A stretch of 64,000 bases of DNA from Collinsella aerofaciens (GTDB lineage Bacteria > Actinomycetota > Coriobacteriia > Coriobacteriales > Coriobacteriaceae): the NCBI RefSeq assembly GCF_019131995.1, contig NZ_JAHONA010000001.1:101364-165363 (forward strand), in the 5' to 3' direction. The first letter of the stretch is position 1. The number at the start of each line of letters is the position of its first letter. The notes beneath the pieces are model-generated. The model did not search any database, was not told the origin of the DNA, and saw nothing but the letters and a program-made list of their open reading frames with translations. The position numbers and the translations under genes are program-made. Shown here piece by piece: positions 39,743-49,923 of the stretch.

Positions 39743-39832
39743 CCGGTAGTGCCCAAGATTGCCTTGAAAGACAAGGGCATAGGCCTTATGGCCATGCCCG
39801 CAGGCTTGAAAGGCAAGGTTGGGTACTACCGG
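39743..39832 (-). terminator. Long imperfect hairpin overlapping the end of the M20 gene
   Basis: The arms 39743-39770 and 39805-39832 pair at about 23 of 28 positions, with an inner GGGCAT/ATGCCC stem. The distal arm includes the last codons and stop of the M20 gene at 39826. Confidence 0.5.
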
Positions 39833-41121
39833 TGGTCGGCGATGTAGCCCAAAGCGACGGCGGCATAAGCCGCGGCGCCAAGGGGAAGCTCGGCATCGCT
39901 AAAACGTGCCTTGGGATGATGCTGAGCAAAATGCTCGTCCGTATCAGTCACGGCAGCGCCCACGGTAAAGTACGCACTCGGAATCTCGCTCGAGATCAGC
40001 GCGAAGTCCTCGCTCGCCATGGCGTGGAACAGCGGCAGGAAGGCGGCCTTGGGCAGCACCGCGCCCACGTAGCCAAGCGACGCCTGCGTCATATCGTCAT
40101 CGAGTACGAGCGGGGGAACATCCGAGAGCGTCTCGATAGTCGCCGGCGTACGATATGTTGTGGCAACGCCGTTAACGACCTCCGCGATGCGGGTCTTGAG
40201 GTGCTCCATGAGCTCAACATCGAAGCCGCGCAGCGTTCCCTCGAGCACACAAGTGTCGGGGATGACATTTGCGGCCTGACCGCCGGCGAACTTACCGACA
40301 GTCAGTGCGACCTCCTTGACCGCCGGCACCTCGCGGGAGATGAGCTCCTGAAGCGCCAGATGCACATGGACGCCGGCCGTGATGGGGTCGATGCAGATCT
40401 CGGGGCTGGAACCGTGGCCGCCCTTGCCCTGGAGCGTGATGCGAAAACCGTACACGCCCGAGAGCGCCGGGCTGCCGTAGAGCACCAGGCCAAGCGGCGA
40501 CTGGCTATTGACATGCATGGCAAAGGCGGCCTGGGGACGCGGGTTCTGCAGCAGACCATCGGCGATGGCGGCGCGGGCACCCTCAAAGGTTTCCTCGCCC
40601 GGCTGGAACAGCAACTTAACCGTGGCATTGGCGTCGACAAGCTCTGCCTCGCGCGCCTTGAGCATACGGGCTGCACCAAGCAGCGCCGTCGCGTGCATAT
40701 CGTGTCCGCATGCGTGCATGCAGCCGTTCGTAGAGGCGAAAGGCTCGCCTGACTCTTCGGCAACGGGCAGGGCATCCATGTCGCCACGCAGCATAACGAC
40801 CGTACCGGCCTGTTCGTCCGTGCAGACGCCATTGCCCTGGGCCGCAGCGGCACCGGCGCCGACAAGGCCCACAACACAGGAACCATCGACGAGCGTGGCA
40901 AATGGGATGTCCATCTCGGTCAGGCGCGCTTGAATATACGCAGAGGTCTGCGGGAGGCTATTGCCCAGCTCGGGCATCTGGTGTAAATCGTGTCGCCACG
41001 CAGCGAGCTCGTCTGCAAAAGCCTGAGCTTCTGCAACAAGACCGTCACCGATAGCGGCCTGCGCCGCTGCGGTGGCCTTGGGCGCTGATTGCGGTTGAAG
41101 ATCGGACAGTGCTGGTGCCAT
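39826..41121 (-). CDS. M20D family amidohydrolase (hippurate/N-acyl-amino-acid hydrolase type)
   Basis: The 431-residue protein has the metal-site blocks of M20D peptidases: LRGDMDALPV, GCMHACGHDMHATALLG and FQPGEETFEGA, plus a dimerisation domain in the middle (GKGGHGSSPE). Such enzymes cleave N-acyl or N-aroyl amino acids and some aminoacyl conjugates; the exact substrate cannot be read from sequence. I chose the ATG at 41119-41121 because GGAGGG lies seven bases upstream. No signal peptide. The neighbours are transporters with no clear link. Confidence 0.88.
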   Translation of the reverse strand: MAPALSDLQPQSAPKATAAAQAAIGDGLVAEAQAFADELAAWRHDLHQMPELGNSLPQTSAYIQARLTEMDIPFATLVDGSCVVGLVGAGAAAAQGNGVCTDEQAGTVVMLRGDMDALPVAEESGEPFASTNGCMHACGHDMHATALLGAARMLKAREAELVDANATVKLLFQPGEETFEGARAAIADGLLQNPRPQAAFAMHVNSQSPLGLVLYGSPALSGVYGFRITLQGKGGHGSSPEICIDPITAGVHVHLALQELISREVPAVKEVALTVGKFAGGQAANVIPDTCVLEGTLRGFDVELMEHLKTRIAEVVNGVATTYRTPATIETLSDVPPLVLDDDMTQASLGYVGAVLPKAAFLPLFHAMASEDFALISSEIPSAYFTVGAAVTDTDEHFAQHHPKARFSDAELPLGAAAYAAVALGYIADHR

Positions 41122-41202
41122 AGATGCCCTCCAGTAACGTTTTTGCAGCAAGCACTTTGACAGCGTAAAGTACAAGGTATTACTTTAAGGGTGACGCATA
41201 AA

Positions 41203-41226
41203 AAATGCCGCCCCGGGAGGGCGGCG
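41203..41226 (-). terminator. Small hairpin after the DMT transporter gene
   Basis: TGCCGCCC and GGGCGGCG enclose a CGGGA loop, a few bases beyond the stop; the minus strand continues with TTTTTTATG. It matches a rho-independent terminator. Confidence 0.7.
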
Positions 41227-41237
41227 CAACAAGTTGT

Positions 41238-42221
41238 TTACAATTGCGGGCGCGGCTTTTTGCGCAAAAAATCGAAGTGAGTCTCGCTCAAGATAATCGA
41301 CAGGAAGATAAGCACGAAGCCGGCGAGCAGACGCGAGGTGAGCGCCTCCCCCATCAGCAGCACCGAAAACAACACCCCCGAAGGGGACTCCATCGAAAGG
41401 AGCAGCGAGCCCGTCGAAGCCGGGACATGCGCCAGGCCGACGTTTTGGATGAGCAGAGCCACGCATGTGCAGCCCACCGAGAGAAACGCCATCGCAGCGA
41501 TAAAGCTCGGCGTCCACACGGACAGAGGCGCTTGGGTCTCGAATAGCAGCGACGTTGCCAGGCTCAGCACGCCGTTGCCCACAAACATCCAAAACGTGAT
41601 GACGTTGATGTCCATTTTGCGACCGTACTTGGCAGTCACCGCCATCTGGATGGCGAAAAAGGCCGCACCCGCCAGCGTAATGACGTCACCGATGTTGAAT
41701 TCAACGCTATCGAGCGCCACCAAACCAATGCCCGCCAAGCACAGCAGCGCCGCGCCCAGGTTATAGCGGGTGAGTTTTTCGCCGCTCAGAAAATAGCTCG
41801 CGAACGGCACAAGGATGCAATACGTGCCCGTCAAAAAAGCATTCTTGCCCGCCGTAGTATGTGCCAGACCGACCGTCTGCAACGCATAGGCCGCCCACAT
41901 GAGCACGCCCATACTCAGGCCAACGATCAGGTTGCGGGCATTGAAATGTGCAATGATGCGTTTGTGGAAGACGGCAAACATGACCAACGCTGCGGGCAGA
42001 AAGCGTACATAGAGCAGCGCGAACACCGGAATGGTGCCGAGTGCGTCCTTCATAGTGGTAAAGGAGTAGCCCCAGATGACCGCCACCGAAAGGAGCAGAA
42101 CCTTCCAGAACAGCGGCGAGCGAGCGCCGGCGCCCCGGGGAATACCGCCCGCGCCCAAATCCTCACGGGCTACTGGGCTATCGGGCAAGTTTTCGATTTC
42201 GTTGGCAGCGTATTGGGCCAT
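41238..42221 (-). CDS. DMT superfamily (EamA) transporter
   Basis: The 327-residue protein has ten hydrophobic segments in two EamA repeats. Each repeat shows the usual helix-3/4 block: YALQTVGLAHTTAGKNAFLTGTY in the first, and IQNVGLAHVPASTGSLLLSMES in the second. EamA proteins export amino acids or metabolites; the substrate is unknown. The first 40 residues are hydrophilic. The ATG at 42219-42221 follows GAGGA. Confidence 0.88.
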   Translation of the reverse strand: MAQYAANEIENLPDSPVAREDLGAGGIPRGAGARSPLFWKVLLLSVAVIWGYSFTTMKDALGTIPVFALLYVRFLPAALVMFAVFHKRIIAHFNARNLIVGLSMGVLMWAAYALQTVGLAHTTAGKNAFLTGTYCILVPFASYFLSGEKLTRYNLGAALLCLAGIGLVALDSVEFNIGDVITLAGAAFFAIQMAVTAKYGRKMDINVITFWMFVGNGVLSLATSLLFETQAPLSVWTPSFIAAMAFLSVGCTCVALLIQNVGLAHVPASTGSLLLSMESPSGVLFSVLLMGEALTSRLLAGFVLIFLSIILSETHFDFLRKKPRPQL

Positions 42222-42297
42222 GGAACATCCTCGCACTCAATCTGGGCGTGGTGTCCGCACGCGTATGGTTGCGTGCCGCCTCATGGTCAAATAAAAA

Positions 42298-42327
42298 CGG
42301 GGCGCACCGGACCCCCGGCACGCCCCG
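42298..42327 (-). terminator. Terminator of the YhgE/Pip operon
   Basis: CGGGGCG and CGCCCCG flank an inner CCGG pair; the minus strand continues with TTTTTATTTG. Confidence 0.75.
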
Positions 42328-42422
42328 CTACTGTAACAACAACCAGGCAACCCACGCAATTCACTACGCTAAAGCATCGGGTTGGAAGACCTCGATGTTC
42401 CGACGGCGTTTACGTGGCTGAA

Positions 42423-44612
42423 CTAGATCAACTTAGTTGCCTCCAGCTTTTCGATGATCCAGTCGTTGGCTTTGATAACCGGGCGGCGGAAGACGACGCC
42501 CAGGGCCAGCGACGGAATCAGATAGCTCGCCAGAATGCCCAGCTCAACCCAGTACTCCATATGGTAGGCGCCAGCCATGGCGGCATGCATGGCGTTGATG
42601 CCGTGAGTAAACGGCAGGAACGGATAGATCGCCTGGAACACGGGGCCGGTCATCTCGATGGGGAACGTGCCGCCCGAGCCGCCGACCTGCATGACCAACA
42701 GCACAACGGCCAAAGCCTTGCCGATATCGCCAAACGACACCGTAAGCGTGTAGACGATATTGGAGAACACGAGACTCGCGACCCAGCCAGCCAGCACAAA
42801 CTGCAGCGGGTTGTCGCACTGAATGCCAAAGAACAGAATGTCGCCCGCGCACACGAGCGTTGCCTGCAGCAGAGCCAAACCGCCAAAGAACAGGTAACGA
42901 CCCAGGTAGATCTCGTGCAGGCGCACGGGGATGAGCTCATTGATAAGTTCATCGTCAACCGAGACCTTCATCATGGCCGCCAGTACGATCGAGCCGACCC
43001 AGAGCGACAGAATCGTGTAGAACGGCGCCATGGCCGAACCGTAGTTGCGGATCGGATAGACCGGCTTACGGTCGAGTGCGACAGGGCCGGAAAGCGACAC
43101 GGCCAGACCCTCGGGATCATTGCCGATCATCGTCTTGATCGTAGCGAGGTCATCCGACATCAAGGCGCCGTCGAGCTCGTCCTTAAACGCACTGATCTTG
43201 TCCGACGCCTCGCCCAGCTGATCAGAAGCCTTGTTGACCAGCTTTGCAGCCTTGGAGAGGCCCTTTGCCAGCGAACCGGATGCGTCGGTCAGGCCAGCAA
43301 CAGCACTATCCAGATCGTTCGAAATACCGTTCAGCGAATCCAAAACGCCCGAGATGGTCTTCTTGAGCTCCTTTGCCTTGGCCGAAAACGTAGAGTCGTA
43401 GTCAGTCTTGGCGCCCGAGATACCAGCCTTGGCATCCGCGATTGCCTGATCGACCTCGGCACGCGACTTATTAACCTCTGCCATGCTGTCAGAAAGGGAC
43501 TTAGCAGTTGCCGTCAAGTCCTTGGCGTTGTTGCGATACTCCACAGCAATCCTGCTCAGCGATGTTGCCACAGACTTGAGGCTGTCCTGGAGTTTTTCGT
43601 CAGTCACCTGATCGGCAAAGCTGCGGAGCTGGTCGGCCGTGGCGTCGATATCGTCGGCACGCGTGTTGAGCGCCGCCGCGGCATCGTTGAGCTGGGACAC
43701 TGTAAGGTCGACATGTTGATTCGCGGCATCAAATGCCTTCGCAAGCTCGGCGGACACGTTGTCAAACGAGCCCGCGCTTCCGTCAATCGCGGCATTGATG
43801 GCGTCGTTGGCGTCCTTCAGCGCTTCCTTGGAATCGCTAATACCGCTCTTGACATGCTCCATCAGCTGCTTCGTTGACTCATCGACCGTGCCCGTCTGCT
43901 TGAGCATGCCGCTCGCCGACGTCAGCGAATCGGACGTGGAGCTCAAAATGCCCGCAAGCGACGTTGCGCTGGCCTGAACGTCCTGCAGGTCCTGGACCGA
44001 ATCGCCGAGCGTCGAGGACAGGTTGGCGATAAAGTTGCTGACCTGGTCGGTGCTCATGTAATCGAGCAGGCTGGACACCGTCTTAAGACCGATGCTCGTA
44101 ATGGTCTCGGTAAAAGTTTTGTTAACCTGGCTCTGGACGGCGCTCGAACCCTTCTCGGTCACGATCTGCGCAATGGCGTTGGCCTTCTGATTCTCGTAGA
44201 ACTCGATATCGGCATGCTTCACGTCGGTCGAGAAAAGCGTCATCATGTCAGCGCTAAACGTTTTGGGGATAACGACGGCAGCATAGTACGCGCCCGACTT
44301 AACGCCCTCGATAGCCTTTTCGCGATTGTTGAGCACAACCCAATCGAAGCTCTCGTTGCCGCGTAGGGTGGCGGTCACGTTTTCGCCCACGTTAACCTCG
44401 ACGGGGATCAAATCGCTCTCGTAACCCTCATCGGTGTTGACCACGGCGATCTTAAGATTGCCGGTGTTGCCGTACGGATCCCAGCTGCCGGCGATGTTAA
44501 ACCACGCGTACAGACACGGTACGATAATGAGGCCCATCACGACAACCAAGCCGATCACGGAGCGAGACACGTTTTGGACATCGCGCTTAAACAGATGCAG
44601 GATGTTCTTCAT
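42423..44612 (-). CDS. YhgE/Pip domain membrane protein, first paralogue
   Basis: The 729-residue protein has one N-terminal helix (about 17-37), the YhgE/Pip block PCLYAWFNIAGSWDPYGNT directly after it, a long extracellular helical and coiled-coil segment rich in Ser, Asp and Ala (about 170-500), and five or six helices at the C-terminus of ABC-2 permease type. Relatives include the phage receptor Pip and YueB and components near type VII secretion genes; the cellular role is unclear. Its start follows the stop of the second paralogue with no gap. Confidence 0.87.
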   Translation of the reverse strand: MKNILHLFKRDVQNVSRSVIGLVVVMGLIIVPCLYAWFNIAGSWDPYGNTGNLKIAVVNTDEGYESDLIPVEVNVGENVTATLRGNESFDWVVLNNREKAIEGVKSGAYYAAVVIPKTFSADMMTLFSTDVKHADIEFYENQKANAIAQIVTEKGSSAVQSQVNKTFTETITSIGLKTVSSLLDYMSTDQVSNFIANLSSTLGDSVQDLQDVQASATSLAGILSSTSDSLTSASGMLKQTGTVDESTKQLMEHVKSGISDSKEALKDANDAINAAIDGSAGSFDNVSAELAKAFDAANQHVDLTVSQLNDAAAALNTRADDIDATADQLRSFADQVTDEKLQDSLKSVATSLSRIAVEYRNNAKDLTATAKSLSDSMAEVNKSRAEVDQAIADAKAGISGAKTDYDSTFSAKAKELKKTISGVLDSLNGISNDLDSAVAGLTDASGSLAKGLSKAAKLVNKASDQLGEASDKISAFKDELDGALMSDDLATIKTMIGNDPEGLAVSLSGPVALDRKPVYPIRNYGSAMAPFYTILSLWVGSIVLAAMMKVSVDDELINELIPVRLHEIYLGRYLFFGGLALLQATLVCAGDILFFGIQCDNPLQFVLAGWVASLVFSNIVYTLTVSFGDIGKALAVVLLVMQVGGSGGTFPIEMTGPVFQAIYPFLPFTHGINAMHAAMAGAYHMEYWVELGILASYLIPSLALGVVFRRPVIKANDWIIEKLEATKLI

Positions 44613-47429
44613 TTATGCCTCACCTCCTTTGGAGTGCTTGCCAAGCGCGGTGGTATCTCCATCATTTGTGGCTGTGCTGTCGCTGCCCTGAGATTTATGG
44701 TGCGAGCCGATATGCGGCAAGCGGCCCGTGGACTGATCGCCGCCCTTGGCACCACGCTCGCTGGCGTTGAGGCCAAACATGTGGCGGGCGGCAGGAATGG
44801 CGGCCGTGTGTTCGCGCATCTCGCGACGCAGGTCCTCATCCGAAAGCGCCGAGATGCGCATCTGGGTATTGAGGCTCGCTCGGATATATTCGATATTGAT
44901 AAGCCAGCCGCAGATGGCAATAACCGAGATGATCCAAATGACAAGCAGGATGATCTTGCCGTTATTGTCGATATCGAGAACCGTCGACAGGACAAAGAGC
45001 AGGACCTGAACGCCCACCACGGCGGCAAAACCGCCCTTGATGTAGTACGGGTAGCGATGTTCAAAGGCGACCGCATGATCGAGCAGTTCGCGACGGTACG
45101 AATCGGAATCGAGCATGACGCGCATGGCCGTGCGCAGCGAGTAGCGCTGGCGCGGCAGGTCGTTGGACTCGCAAATCATCATACCGGTCGTGGAGAGCTG
45201 TTTATCAAAGAGCAGGTTAAGGTTGAGCAGCAGCGGACGCAGCTGCAGGCCGATAAAGAGCGCCACGATCAAGAACACGCCCAGAATGCACAGGTTAAAC
45301 AGGTAGTTGAACGAATACATGCCGCCGACCGTCTCGCGCAGCAGATTGATGCCGTAGGTAAAGGGCAGCAGCGGGTGCAGCCACTGGAAGAAGCCGGGCA
45401 TCATCTCGATGGGGTACATGCCCGACGAACCCGGGATCTGCACGATGACGAGAATGACGCCGATAGCCTTGCCGATATGCTTAAACGTGGTGGACAGCGC
45501 ATAGATGATATTGACGTAGGTGAACGAAATGGCGATGCCGCCCAGCACGAACAGCAGCGGGCTGACGCACTGCACGCCAATCACCAGATCGCCTACCGTA
45601 ACGATGATGGCCTGCAACGCGCCCAGGATCACCATGAGCAACCAGCGGCCAAAGTAGCCTTGGCGCGCCGTAAAGCTGCCAACACCTTCACGGTCGACCT
45701 CGAGCTTGTAAATGGCGATAAGCACGTAGCCGCCCACCCAAAGCGCCAGATTGGTGTAGAAGGGGGCAATGCCCGAGCCGAAGCTCTTAACCGGATAGAT
45801 CGACTTGGACGCGAGCTCAACCGGAGATGCCATGAAGTCTGCGACGTCATTGACGTCGACGCCCATCAGGTCGGCCAGCTCGCCCATGGACTCGGAGGCC
45901 TGTAGCGCCGCGATGTCGTTGGCGGCGGTTGCGAGCTTGTCCTGGACCTTGGCAAGCGAGGAATCGGTCTGGGACAGCGTGGTCTTGGCCTGGCCGAGCG
46001 TAGCGTTAAGCTGCGAAAGCGTACCGCGCGCGCTTGCAATCGTGGGCGTGAGGCCAGATACGATACCCGTCAAATCACCCGAGACGGCGGCAAAGGAATC
46101 AAGCGCGCTCGAGGCCTTCGGCAGCGCGTTTTGACCCAGGTCCGTCTGGGCCTGGCCAAGGTTGGTCGCACCGGTCTGAATTGCGTTATTGATAGCGTCG
46201 CTGGCACCCGAGACAGCCGCGGCGTCATTCGCCATGGCGCTCGACTGCGCAGACAGACCGTCCTTGATGCTCTGAAGCTTTTCATTCTGCTCTCGAAGCA
46301 AATCGATGGTCGATACAATGCGCGCGTCAATTTCCTCGGAACCTGTCGACGTGTCATTGGCGAGAATCTCTAAGTGCCCGATAACGGCCTTATTGTGGTC
46401 GATCGTCGCTTGGAGAGACTCGAGCGAGTTGTCGATACGGGTGGTCGTAGATGTGACCGTGCCCGTCAGCTTGCCGATGGCAGCGTTCGCAGAGGCCGAC
46501 GTCTTGGTAAGCGCAAGGCTGCCTTCCGAGAGCGCCTTGGAGAGCGAGGCGATAGAGTTGCCCGCCGTGGTGCGAGCTTCGCCCAGCAGGTCGTTACCCT
46601 GAGAGATCGCCTGCGTCAGTGACGGCGCCTGACCCTGCAGGCCGGCAAGTGCCGCATCGGCCGAGGCGATGGCGCCACTCGTCTTATCGATGGCGGCATT
46701 CATGTCGCCAATCGAATCGTGCACCTCGCCCAAGGTATCGGATGCCTCGGAGACAGAACTTGCCAACGAATCCTGAGTCTGGGTTGCCTTGTCCTTTAAA
46801 TCGACTCCGGCATCCTTGGCGATGCCCGCCACGGTCTCGCCCACCGTGGAGACAAACTCCGAATTGATCTGCTCCTCGATAGTATTGGCGCCGGTATCGG
46901 TCACCTTGGGCGCAATGGCGCTCTTCTTCTCGTTAACGTAATACGTAAGCTTGGGCTGGCGATAATTGCCATCGAGCATCGAGACAAGATTGTCGGAGAA
47001 GTTCTTGGGAATCACGATGGCCGCATAGTACTCCCCGCTCTCGACGCCCTCTTTGGCATCGGCCGCCGAATCGACGAAGGTCCAGCCCAACTGATCGTTC
47101 TCCTTGAGCTGATCGACGACCTGGTCGCCCGCGTTGAGCTCGCCCACCAGGTCGTTTTGGGTTCCCTGATCGTTGTTAGCGATGGCAATCTTGATACCCT
47201 GGGTGTTTCCGTACGGATCCCAGTTTGCCACGATGTTGTACCAGGCATACAGCGAGGGAATAACACACACGCCAAGGGTAACCACCAAGGCGACGGGGTT
47301 CACGAGCAATCGCTTGATGTCACGCTTAAAGATCGCAAAGGATACCTTTGCGTTGGATAGTTTGCTGCCGAGACTCACGCTTGGACCATCCATCCTGTCG
47401 TTGAATCGAATCGTACTATCGATAACCAT
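44613..47429 (-). CDS. YhgE/Pip domain membrane protein, second paralogue
   Basis: The layout matches the neighbouring paralogue: an N-terminal helix followed by SLYAWYNIVANWDPYGNTQG, a long helical extracellular part, and a C-terminal membrane domain, but with an extra soluble tail of about 200 residues ending in a basic, Gly/Ser-rich stretch. The start is uncertain. The ATG at 47427-47429 and one at 47391-47393 are both possible; neither has a good ribosome site. The pair probably forms a complex. Upstream, GTACAGTTGTACAGTA near 47510 could be an operator. Confidence 0.82.
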   Translation of the reverse strand: MVIDSTIRFNDRMDGPSVSLGSKLSNAKVSFAIFKRDIKRLLVNPVALVVTLGVCVIPSLYAWYNIVANWDPYGNTQGIKIAIANNDQGTQNDLVGELNAGDQVVDQLKENDQLGWTFVDSAADAKEGVESGEYYAAIVIPKNFSDNLVSMLDGNYRQPKLTYYVNEKKSAIAPKVTDTGANTIEEQINSEFVSTVGETVAGIAKDAGVDLKDKATQTQDSLASSVSEASDTLGEVHDSIGDMNAAIDKTSGAIASADAALAGLQGQAPSLTQAISQGNDLLGEARTTAGNSIASLSKALSEGSLALTKTSASANAAIGKLTGTVTSTTTRIDNSLESLQATIDHNKAVIGHLEILANDTSTGSEEIDARIVSTIDLLREQNEKLQSIKDGLSAQSSAMANDAAAVSGASDAINNAIQTGATNLGQAQTDLGQNALPKASSALDSFAAVSGDLTGIVSGLTPTIASARGTLSQLNATLGQAKTTLSQTDSSLAKVQDKLATAANDIAALQASESMGELADLMGVDVNDVADFMASPVELASKSIYPVKSFGSGIAPFYTNLALWVGGYVLIAIYKLEVDREGVGSFTARQGYFGRWLLMVILGALQAIIVTVGDLVIGVQCVSPLLFVLGGIAISFTYVNIIYALSTTFKHIGKAIGVILVIVQIPGSSGMYPIEMMPGFFQWLHPLLPFTYGINLLRETVGGMYSFNYLFNLCILGVFLIVALFIGLQLRPLLLNLNLLFDKQLSTTGMMICESNDLPRQRYSLRTAMRVMLDSDSYRRELLDHAVAFEHRYPYYIKGGFAAVVGVQVLLFVLSTVLDIDNNGKIILLVIWIISVIAICGWLINIEYIRASLNTQMRISALSDEDLRREMREHTAAIPAARHMFGLNASERGAKGGDQSTGRLPHIGSHHKSQGSDSTATNDGDTTALGKHSKGGEA

Positions 47430-47579
47430 TGTACGTAGGCGCTTTAGCGTCTCAGTGCACAATGGTATTGAGTTTTGCGGGTAGCAATATACTACGAAGA
47501 CGAATTAACGTACAGTTGTACAGTATCTTAAATTTCAGCAGGTCACAAAACCACAACCCCGACAAATAATTGATCCCTT

Positions 47580-47666
47580 GGGGACGGAGGAAAACGAGAG
47601 TAGAAAATCTCCCACTTCAAGCCCGCATTCGAGCCAAAAGTGGGAGATTATCCACTCTCGTTCTAA
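47580..47666 (-). terminator. Long hairpin terminator of htpG with GGGGACGGAGGAAA flank
   Basis: CGAGAGT and ATCTCCCACTT (47595-47622) pair with AAGTGGGAGAT and ACTCTCG (ending 47666). TTTTCCTCCGTCCCC follows on the minus strand. The 14-base flank also occurs in the right arm of the hairpin at 39124. Confidence 0.7.
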
Positions 47667-47692
47667 TCTAGTTACGGTGCCGTATCCCCGAA

Positions 47693-49717
47693 CTACATCA
47701 AGTTGCAAACAGCCGCCGCGAAGGCAACGGGGTCCTCGGGCAAAATGCCCTCGACCAGCAGAGCCTGGTCATAGAGCAGACCGGAGTACTGCTTGATCTT
47801 GTCGGCGTCGCCTGCCTTCTGGGCAGCGACAAGCTTGTCAAAGACCGGGTGCTTGGCGTTGAGCTCGAGCACGCGTTGGCTCTTGGGCATGCCGTCGGGC
47901 GCGCCCTCGGGTCCCTTCTGGAGCACCTTCTCCATCTCGAGCGAAAGTGGGCCCTCGGTGGTGATACAAGCGGGGGCATCGGTCAGGCGCGCGGAGACGG
48001 CGACTTTCTCGACCTTGTCACCGAGCGCCTCCTTCATAGCGCTAAAGAGGTCCTCGTTCTCCTTGGTGGCGTCCTCGGCCTCCTTCTTCTCGTCCTCGGT
48101 CGCCAGGTCAAGATCACCGGTTGCGACGTTCTTGAGCTCCAGGTGACGATCCTCAACCTCGGGCTCGGCACCATCGGCCACGGCCTTCTCGGCAGCCTCG
48201 CGGGCGGCATCGTCCTCGTAGATCTTGGGCATATCGGCCGCAACGTACTCACGCATAGCCTGGAACGTGAACTCATCCACATCCTGCGTCAGCAGCAGCA
48301 CGTCATAGCCGCGGTCGAGCACGCCCTTTACCACGGGCATCTTGGCCAAGCGCTCACGCGAGTCGCCGGCGGCGTAGTAGATGGCCTTCTGATCCTCAGG
48401 CATGCCCTTGGCATACTCGGCCAGGGTAATCATCTTCTGTTCCTTGGCAGACCAGAACAGCAACAGGTCGGCGAGCTCATCGGCCTTCATGCCATAGCTC
48501 GAGTAGATGCCGTACTTAAGACCGCGGCCAAAGTTCTCAAAGAACTTCTCGTAGGCCTCGCGGTCGTTGTCACGCATATCCTCAAGGTCGGCGGTAATCT
48601 TCTTTTCCACACGCTTGGCGATGGCCTTGAGCTGACGGTTCTGCTGCAGCGTCTCGCGCGAGATGTTGAGCGACACGTCGGCGGAATCCACGACGCCGCG
48701 GACAAAGTTGTAGTAGTCGGGCAGCAGGTCGTCGCACTTCTCCATGATCAGGACGTTGGAGCTGTAGAGCGCCAGACCCTTCTCGTAGTCCTTGCTGTAC
48801 AGATCGAACGGCGCGCGTCCCGGCACAAACAGCAGGGCGTCATACTCGAGCGTGCCCTCGGCGTGGAAGCTGATAGTGCGCGCAGGATCGTCAAAGTCGT
48901 GGAACGTGGACTTGTAGAACTCGTCGTAGTCCTTCTGCTCGACATCGGAGCTGCGCTTCTTCCAGATCGGTGTCATGGAATTGACGGTCTCGAGCTCCTG
49001 GTAGTCCTCGTACTCGGGCTTGTAATCATCCGGCGCGTCCTCGGGCTTGGGTTTCTGGCGGCTCTTGCTCACCATCATCTGAATCGGGTAGCGCACATAG
49101 TTGCTGTACTGCTGAATCAGGCTCTTGAGGCCCCACTCGGTCAGGAAGCGATCGTAGGTCTCGGCCTCGCCGTCGGCGTCGAGCTTCTCGTTCTCGCGCA
49201 GCGTCAGGATGACATCGGTACCGTGCTCGGCGCGCTCGCCGTCCTCGATGGTGTAACCCTCAAGACCGTCGGACTCCCAAACGTGGGCGGTATCCTCGCC
49301 ATAAGCGCGGCTGACGACCTTCACGTGGCTGGCGACCATAAAGGCGGAGTAGAAACCCACGCCAAACTGACCGATGATGTCGACATCGGAGCCCTGCTGC
49401 TCGGCGTTCTCGGTCTTAAACTCCTCGGAGCCGGAATGGGCGATGGTGCCCAGATTGCGCTCGAGCTCCTCGGCGGTCATGCCAATGCCGTTATCCGAGA
49501 TGGTAATGGTGCGGGCGTCTTTATCAAAGGAAACGCGAATAGCCAGGTCGCCCTGGTCGATCTTGACGCTCGGATCCTGCAGGCTCTTAAAGTTGAGCTT
49601 GTCGACGGCGTCGCTCGCGTTAGAGATAAGCTCGCGCAGGAAGATTTCCTTATTGGTGTAGATGGAGTTGATCATGAGGTCGAGCAGTTTTTTGCTCTCG
49701 GTCTTAAATTGACGCAT
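47693..49717 (-). CDS. htpG: Chaperone HtpG (Hsp90)
   Basis: The ATP-dependent chaperone has 674 residues. The N-terminal GHKL ATPase is plain: LRELISNASDA (residues 29-39), DNGIGM, and GQFGVGFYSAFMVA. The middle domain includes FVRGVVDSADVSLNISRE, and the C-terminal dimerisation domain is complete. The insertion around residues 535-575 is acidic (EDEKKEAEDATKENED). It stands alone and ends at a long terminator hairpin. Confidence 0.96.
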   Translation of the reverse strand: MRQFKTESKKLLDLMINSIYTNKEIFLRELISNASDAVDKLNFKSLQDPSVKIDQGDLAIRVSFDKDARTITISDNGIGMTAEELERNLGTIAHSGSEEFKTENAEQQGSDVDIIGQFGVGFYSAFMVASHVKVVSRAYGEDTAHVWESDGLEGYTIEDGERAEHGTDVILTLRENEKLDADGEAETYDRFLTEWGLKSLIQQYSNYVRYPIQMMVSKSRQKPKPEDAPDDYKPEYEDYQELETVNSMTPIWKKRSSDVEQKDYDEFYKSTFHDFDDPARTISFHAEGTLEYDALLFVPGRAPFDLYSKDYEKGLALYSSNVLIMEKCDDLLPDYYNFVRGVVDSADVSLNISRETLQQNRQLKAIAKRVEKKITADLEDMRDNDREAYEKFFENFGRGLKYGIYSSYGMKADELADLLLFWSAKEQKMITLAEYAKGMPEDQKAIYYAAGDSRERLAKMPVVKGVLDRGYDVLLLTQDVDEFTFQAMREYVAADMPKIYEDDAAREAAEKAVADGAEPEVEDRHLELKNVATGDLDLATEDEKKEAEDATKENEDLFSAMKEALGDKVEKVAVSARLTDAPACITTEGPLSLEMEKVLQKGPEGAPDGMPKSQRVLELNAKHPVFDKLVAAQKAGDADKIKQYSGLLYDQALLVEGILPEDPVAFAAAVCNLM

Positions 49718-49873
49718 GTGCAGTCCTTTCGCGCTACCCCCGTCCGCAAAAACGGCCCGGTCGCCCGAGCCGCATCGCAGACCTGCTATGTTCAGACTTA
49801 GATTTTATAACCCATTAGCGCGCATATATACATACGGAATCGAAAAACTGTATGTCTAAGCGCTCCGATGCGC

Positions 49874-49923
49874 CAATTGCCAAGGAGTGTCCCCAACTGC
49901 CGGCAGAAAAGGAACGTCCCTAT
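49874..49923. repeat. Degenerate tandem 20-mers between htpG and the GNAT gene
   Basis: Two related units, AAGGAGTGTCCCCAACTGCC and AAGGAACGTCCCTATCTGCC, stand about 27 bases apart. Similar GGGACAGRTTT fragments occur at 15485 and 50452. They look like remnants of a dispersed REP-like repeat. Confidence 0.5.
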
